From contig OV884009.1 of assembly GCA_930367205.1 (NCBI GenBank), positions 103,933,189 through 103,997,188 on the forward strand: a stretch of 64,000 nucleotides of DNA. Direction: 5' to 3'. Shown in pieces: positions 58,401-64,000 of this stretch; the stretch's first letter is position 1, and every line of letters starts with the position of its first letter. The position numbers were made by a program, and so were the translations under genes. Below the pieces are notes generated by a model. It was not told where the DNA came from. It ran no database searches and saw only the letters and a program-made list of their open reading frames with translations. Source of the DNA: Acanthosoma haemorrhoidale. Taxonomy: Eukaryota; Arthropoda; Insecta; Hemiptera; Acanthosomatidae.

Positions 58401-60179
58401 GTCAAATCCTGAAGTGACAAAATATGTTTATTTTCAAAGCATGTAATATAAATATAATCACAAATGAACTAGAATGAGCCATAATTAGTGATGTATTGAT
58501 AAGAAAAAAAATTAAAGAATATGAAAGATAAGAAATACGTATAAAAATAAAGTATAACACAAATATAAAAGTACTTAGGCAAATTAGTGCAATTAGAAAA
58601 ATATATATGTAGAATATTATTTGAAAATAATATAAAATATAATGTAATTGAAACTGTCAGGGACTATCAATAATTTTTGATGAATTAAAAAAATAATACA
58701 AGGACAATACCCAAACTCAGGACTCCTGGTTTACTTTTGGATGCCTGTGACATCTGATCGAGAGGTCAAACAGACCTGATATTTCGCTATGCGAGCTCAG
58801 CTTGAGAAAAAAAGTCACTGTTTAGAAGTGGGCAGGTGCACCTGAGCGTAAACCATGAAATCCTTAGTTCGAGTGCCAGCTGCAGCAATCTTACACCAAA
58901 CATTACTAGAAAAATATATTCAACCATCAAACATCAGTTTATACACAAATTTCATTAAAGACTTAATTGATGTCTTACTTTTCTTCCTAAAACAAGGTTT
59001 CTGTATTATACATAGAAAAATCAGTGTTTTAATTAATACAATCTATAAATTAGTAATACAATTTTTTATTAAAATTTGTCCTTTATTCATATTAACTTTG
59101 CTTTGAAAATTTATAAATACATCTGCTTAAAATTATCGATGTATTTCATTAATGTTATACTTTATAATATTTATCAACCTACGAGGAACATATATTACAA
59201 GATTAACCAAATAAAATGACCAATTTAGTCCATAAATATAGTAAAAGTGGCTAAGCCTTTTATAATCTATTTTAATTCTGTTATTTGTTTTTTAAGAGTA
59301 TAACAAAATAAAAATAAATAATTCTCAACAATTGCAACAACATTAATGCTATTATGGAAAAACAGACTATCAATTTAACCAAAATGAACCAAAAAGAAAT
59401 GTAATGCATACTATTTTAGTCTAAGACCAAGCAGGATAGAGGTCAAAACAAATTGAATAAATAATGACTCAAATGAACAGCTTTAGAATTAAATATTTTG
59501 CAATAACATTATATAACCTATACAAAACTGATACATATCAAGTATTAAAAAAAATGATCTATTTAAACAATATAGAAAAATTAAAATTTGGCTCTATTTT
59601 GTTACTCCCAAGAAAAATTTGATATTAAATCATTTTCTTTCGGTCTTAATTAATGGAAAATGAAATGAAAAAAAAACTTTAATTTTGTTACAGTGGCTCC
59701 TAAGAATAACAAGAAGAAACAAAATAGGAATGTCCAGCTGACAAAAAAATCATAACATTAGACAGATTTGATGACCTTATAAATTATACAGCGTAGATAT
59801 ATATAAGACTATGTACATATAAGATGAGTACAAGGAACCAACAGCAAAAAATGAGTAGAGATGGAAAAAAATAAATAAAACAGGAATTATTACAAGGGGG
59901 AAAGAGCATGGAAGGTTGCTCAGATGAACGAAAAATAAATAAATAGAATAATAATGATTTATTATGAATTGTTATATTAGAAAGAGATAAGGAACTGAAG
60001 TGATTTGAATTGGAAAAAGTATTGAAGGTAATGGGGCTTTTTAGTCATGATAGTATTGAAGAAGAGGGATCCAAGGAAGTATTGGGGACAGGCAGAAGGG
60101 TGCAGCTATTCCAACCTAAAATAGTGCTGCGAAATAGGACAGTCTCTGGGGATCCTGAGTATGTCTTTACTTAAATAAT

Positions 60180-60312
60180 TCTGGGTTCGAAGTAAAAATC
60201 AAAAGATTGTACAGTAATAAAATTCCTTAGGAGAGCTAGTAATCGAACCCATTTCCATAGTTAGTAGACAAGTGTAACATTACACACTAGATTACCGATG
60301 CAGCCATAGGTA
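60180..60312 (-). repeat. Candidate tRNA-derived SINE
   Basis: The reverse complement reads GGCTGCATCGGTAATCTAGT near its start (A-box-like) and ATGGGTTCGATTACTAGC about 50 bp on (B-box-like GGTTCGAnn). Spacing fits a tRNA-like pol III head. No copy elsewhere in the window confirms it. Confidence 0.35.
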
Positions 60313-62838
60313 GATATTAACTCTTGACACATTAAAATATTGTTGTTTTTTCAACTGAATTATTTCATGCTTACATTTTTTTTTACTTCTTTGAGCATTA
60401 AATAAACATAAAATTTGAATTTGATATTAAATTACCAGTTTTTAATGGTCTTACACATATTGTTGAGCATTCCAACACTTATTTTCAAGTCTCTATGTAA
60501 TAAAATTGTTGAACAAACTTAAACTTGCAGTAGGACAGTTCACCATAAACACATCTATTTTTAAATTTTTCATACATTGAAATATTGTTCTTTTCTCCAT
60601 CAAAGAATTGTCGGCTAACACATATTCAACTTGATAAAAAGAAATCACCAGTTCCATGCATTACACAAGGAAAACAGTAATGACTAATCAGTCTGATGAG
60701 TATTGGTGTCTGAGTAAGTTTTTCTTGGGTTTTTTTGGTAAGTTTGTAATGAGTTTTTTCCAGCTAATCCTTCTTCAAGTGATTCCCTTGCTCACACCAA
60801 CACTTTTATTCCAGCCAATCCTTTGAAATATTTGATTCTTCTTAATTAAGTTTTATAGCGTGTGTAGGGTGTTGCGACCGCTAACTACATCAGATAAATT
60901 AACCTCCACTCTATTGAAGCAAGTTTGCCAATGTATATATTGTTAACTATTTAAATACACAAATGTAAATAATATAACCAAATCATATAATACTCAAAGA
61001 TATACCAGTGTAAATACTGTTAAACAATAAATGACGTAGCTCCATGTGAGTCCACAGGCAGCCAATAGAGTTGCCGGGGCAAGTGAGCCGAAATAAGTGC
61101 TGGTTGCCCAAAATAAAAAGCTTGCTGATTGGCTGCTTCCGGGTATACGAGTATATACCCCCTGGTTTTAACCAACAAAGCATTGAAGCTACGGGTCGCC
61201 TCTGAACTGGAACTTACAGATCCACTAATGTTTCTAAATATTGTCTTATCATTTATGAAACCCTCTACACTTCTAGTGGGATTCTCTGGCTTTGCCTCGC
61301 TAAAAATAGCACATCCTAAGAAGGAATCCCTTTCAAGCAGATGATGACCTCTGGGGTCCTACAAATTGTTCGAGTAGTGTTTCTCCCAGCGGTCCAGTCC
61401 ACCTCTTTCCTGTTCACACTCGCTTTTGGGGTCTCTAAGGTTTTTGTTGTGAACTCGTGGTCATTCAAAGACCATGTAATCTGTCTGGGTACCTCAGAAT
61501 TATTCCCAGCAGTTTGCATGGCCACTGGTTGGTCAGATGTATGGACATGAAGTGCTTCTAAAAAGTGCTCAAACCAACTTTCCATAATACTGCCCTTATC
61601 GGAGAGACAAGTTGTGACTTAGCCCCTAAAAGCTACCGACCTAGGCTAGAATTCGCTTCCTTCCATCATTAAATTTTAAGAAAAATTTTCTGCTTTGATT
61701 CTTGTTTTTTAACACAATGAAGTTACTTTTCCGAACATGATCCTCTTTAGTACTCCTTCTGATTTTCCCCTGCAATATTAATCCATAAGCTGCATTTTGT
61801 CTATAGTGGATGACTTAAAGGTTTTGTGGGAGCAGGGGTTTCTTAACTGCATCTCCTTCAGACCTATAGTTTTTTCTGCCCTACTCTTAATAATTTAGAA
61901 ATCCTAACGCATCTCTAGTCTAAGCTACATTTCTCTGGTATATCCATCAACAGTAATTGATATCTTAGTTCATCTGAATATTGCTTCTTAAAAAAATGAA
62001 TTGTCTTATTGTGGTGTCATGTCAGAACTCGACACTTTTTATCTGCCTCCCTATTGGGTTAACATTTTTCTTTAACAATGAATAATAAGTTTTGTGATGA
62101 TCAAGTTTGGGTTCCTTGAATATAATACAAAAAAAAAAATAGGGAGAAGAGCAGAAGAAGAACTCGATTTAGCCAAAATATGCTTGAATAAGCTTTTAAA
62201 AAATTTAAGATTTAAATTAAATAGTTCAACTATTTTGAAAGAATTAAAATTGAGTATTTTTTTGCTTGAGGATTAGGTTCCTCCAAGACATAAAAAACAT
62301 GTATAATCAAAATTCTTTGATTGTCAATTTGTGTTGTGGCAAATGTCCCACTATTATTAATAATTATTACCCAAAGAAAAAATATCTGGGAGGATCATGG
62401 GTCATATAGGAGGGACATAAATAGGGAAGACCCAGATTCGAGTCATTACTTTTTTCTTTAGCAAATAATTATTACTAAATCCTTTAATTTCTGTGAGACA
62501 AAATATATATGCTATACTTGTTGTTATGATAATTGATGTTAGGTAGTAAAACAATGGTGTTAAAACTGGAGACAATTTTATATTATAATAATTCCAAAAA
62601 ATTATAATAAACATTGATTTGTAAAAAAAATTATATATGTATCAATGACAAAAAATAAAGTCTCTTATAATATAATATCGATCAAATAGAATAATAACCA
62701 CTTAATTAATTACAAGAAGGGCAGTTTTGTCTCTTCACAAATTTATTACAAGATAGCTCGAATTAGTTTTTGACAATTATGCTGACATTCCTAAGAGCTA
62801 TAATAAAGGCTAGGAAAGACACAACAATAAGGATAGGC

Positions 62839-62862
62839 ACCCTCTACCACTTTGTAGAGGGT
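62839..62862. repeat. Perfect 9-bp hairpin
   Basis: accctctac, a 6-base loop (cacttt), gtagagggt; followed by a partial repeat of the same words (accactctaccactttgt). No adjacent gene. Confidence 0.6.
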
Positions 62863-64000
62863 ACCACTCTACCACTTTGTTATTTCTCCTCTGATAGTTT
62901 TCACCTCCAGGTATCGGTATCAATTTACTCCTTACATAGACTCAATTCTTCAAATTGAATGATTCTGTATGTACTGTATTAAAGGAAAACAAGGAGCATT
63001 TTGTGCTCCCCTATAGCACCTTGGAACAAGCTAGAGCATGAATGCTTCACTCAATCGGCCAGTACAACTTCGTAGCATCTGTCACAGGTAAACAAAGGCT
63101 TTCTCCTCTTTGTTCATAAGTGGAAAGAGTTACAGGTGCTAAGACACTTCATTATTTCTAGGAGGGCTGTCCAGGATAAGCAACCATGGGCAGAGAAAGT
63201 TAAATTTACAAGAAATGTACACTGGTGTATCAAGACGGCGATGAGGCACTGTTCAAAGTAGAGTAAGGAATTAGTTTTAAAACAAGGAAGAAGAGGATTT
63301 TTGTGAGTAATTTTAAGATTGTAAGATATCTGCTTGTATATAGTATTAAGAGTATGGACAGTGTGAATATTTTAGATAAGATTTTGTAAATAGTTTTAAG
63401 AGAGATTAAGATATTATTTTATACCTCATATTAAGAGCAGAAACAATGTAAATATTTTAGATTTAAAAAAATGTTGAGACTAAACTGATCTAACAGCATT
63501 ACCAAAGAAGTATTGACCAATACAGTAAGTCCAATGCTACCACAGGATAAAATAAACCCCATGGACTCGCAAACCTACCAGTGCACAAGGTCCATGAGGA
63601 CCTCGTCTCGATATCGATCCATGGTAAACAAAATTAATATTTCATGAAAATGGTGAGTAATTAGAGTGGGGGAAATCTTTCTCACTCGTACTCTCTACTA
63701 CTCATGTCTTATATTTGCTGGACTCTACTATAGCTAACTAAATTGAAAAAATTTAATAACTAAATTCTAAATACTTAGAAATAAAGCTACCTTATTTATT
63801 GAATAAAACTACTCACACTGGTTCCATACCAATAAACAATAATAGGCACACACATATATAATATAAACTTCATGTTCTTTTCATTTTACAGAAACATTTT
63901 TTAGCATAATATGATATAAAAGAGATAATTAAAATTTGAAAATGAATATTTATTTTAAAAATGAATGTTAGAAGTTTATCTCATTCATTATAACTTATTT

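Larger units (their letters stand above)
58401..64000. other. AT-rich intergenic DNA downstream of Gat
   Basis: No coding region is supported. The 89-codon - strand frame 61316-61585 and neighbouring frames lie in a less AT-rich patch (61.0-61.65 kb) that may be a decayed repeat, without an identifiable motif. Confidence 0.55.

Noticed and set aside
61316..61585. 89-codon - strand frame as a retroelement ORF
   Set aside because: The opening WFEHFLEALHVHT recalls linkers in non-LTR polyproteins, but no RT or endonuclease motif follows, so I cannot support a call.

Overview
The window is AT-rich eukaryotic DNA from an insect. One intron-containing gene dominates the right half: an orthologue of the insect GABA transporter Gat (SLC6 family), with 12 coding exons on the + strand between 43660 and 57645. 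The exons sum to 1824 bp (607 codons plus stop) with matching splice phases and GT/AG junctions throughout. Everything else I can recognise is transposable-element debris and tandem repeats: Ty3/Gypsy, Jockey-like and LOA/I-like retrotransposons, DD41D and DD34D mariners, a hAT fossil, foldback/MITE elements and SINE-like pieces. The mixture, long introns and insect-type Gat point to an insect; I cannot name the order.

Layout. 1-3.9 kb: AT-rich DNA, a 0.9-kb foldback element beside an RTE-like remnant, and the tail of a Gypsy pol. 7.2-8.7 kb: a second Gypsy integrase remnant (- strand) joined to a truncated DD41D mariner. 9.6-10.2 kb: a hAT-like transposase fossil. 13.7-16.75 kb: a 3-kb minisatellite of 37-bp units. 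Its flanks and its unit both read, on the - strand, as parts of one degenerate protein-coding sequence, so the array appears to have grown inside an old coding region. 17-20.7 kb: a large imperfect inverted duplication of a rearranged Jockey endonuclease segment flanking a Jockey reverse transcriptase. 21-22.4 kb: another non-LTR element. 24.7-26.9 kb: a - strand Gypsy pol. 26.9-29.3 kb: duplicated sequence carrying two arrays of a 26-bp minisatellite that is free of stops in all three - strand frames. 31.3-32.6 kb: the most complete DD41D mariner. 34-40.6 kb: an old Gypsy-type LTR element whose 5' LTR was split by a younger, still fully open LOA/I-type retrotransposon. 40.8-43 kb: a deleted Jockey copy and a further RT remnant. 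43.6-57.6 kb: Gat. 57.6-64 kb: its 3' UTR and AT-rich intergenic DNA.

Gat is the only gene with a cellular role. It would take up GABA with Na+ and Cl- across the plasma membrane of glia or neurons. Its small introns (82-118 bp) are clean. Its larger introns hold a MITE (intron 2), a Jockey tail (intron 3), a DD41D mariner (intron 8) and a mariner remnant plus an AT microsatellite (intron 11). The coding sequence is intact, so these insertions appear to be tolerated.
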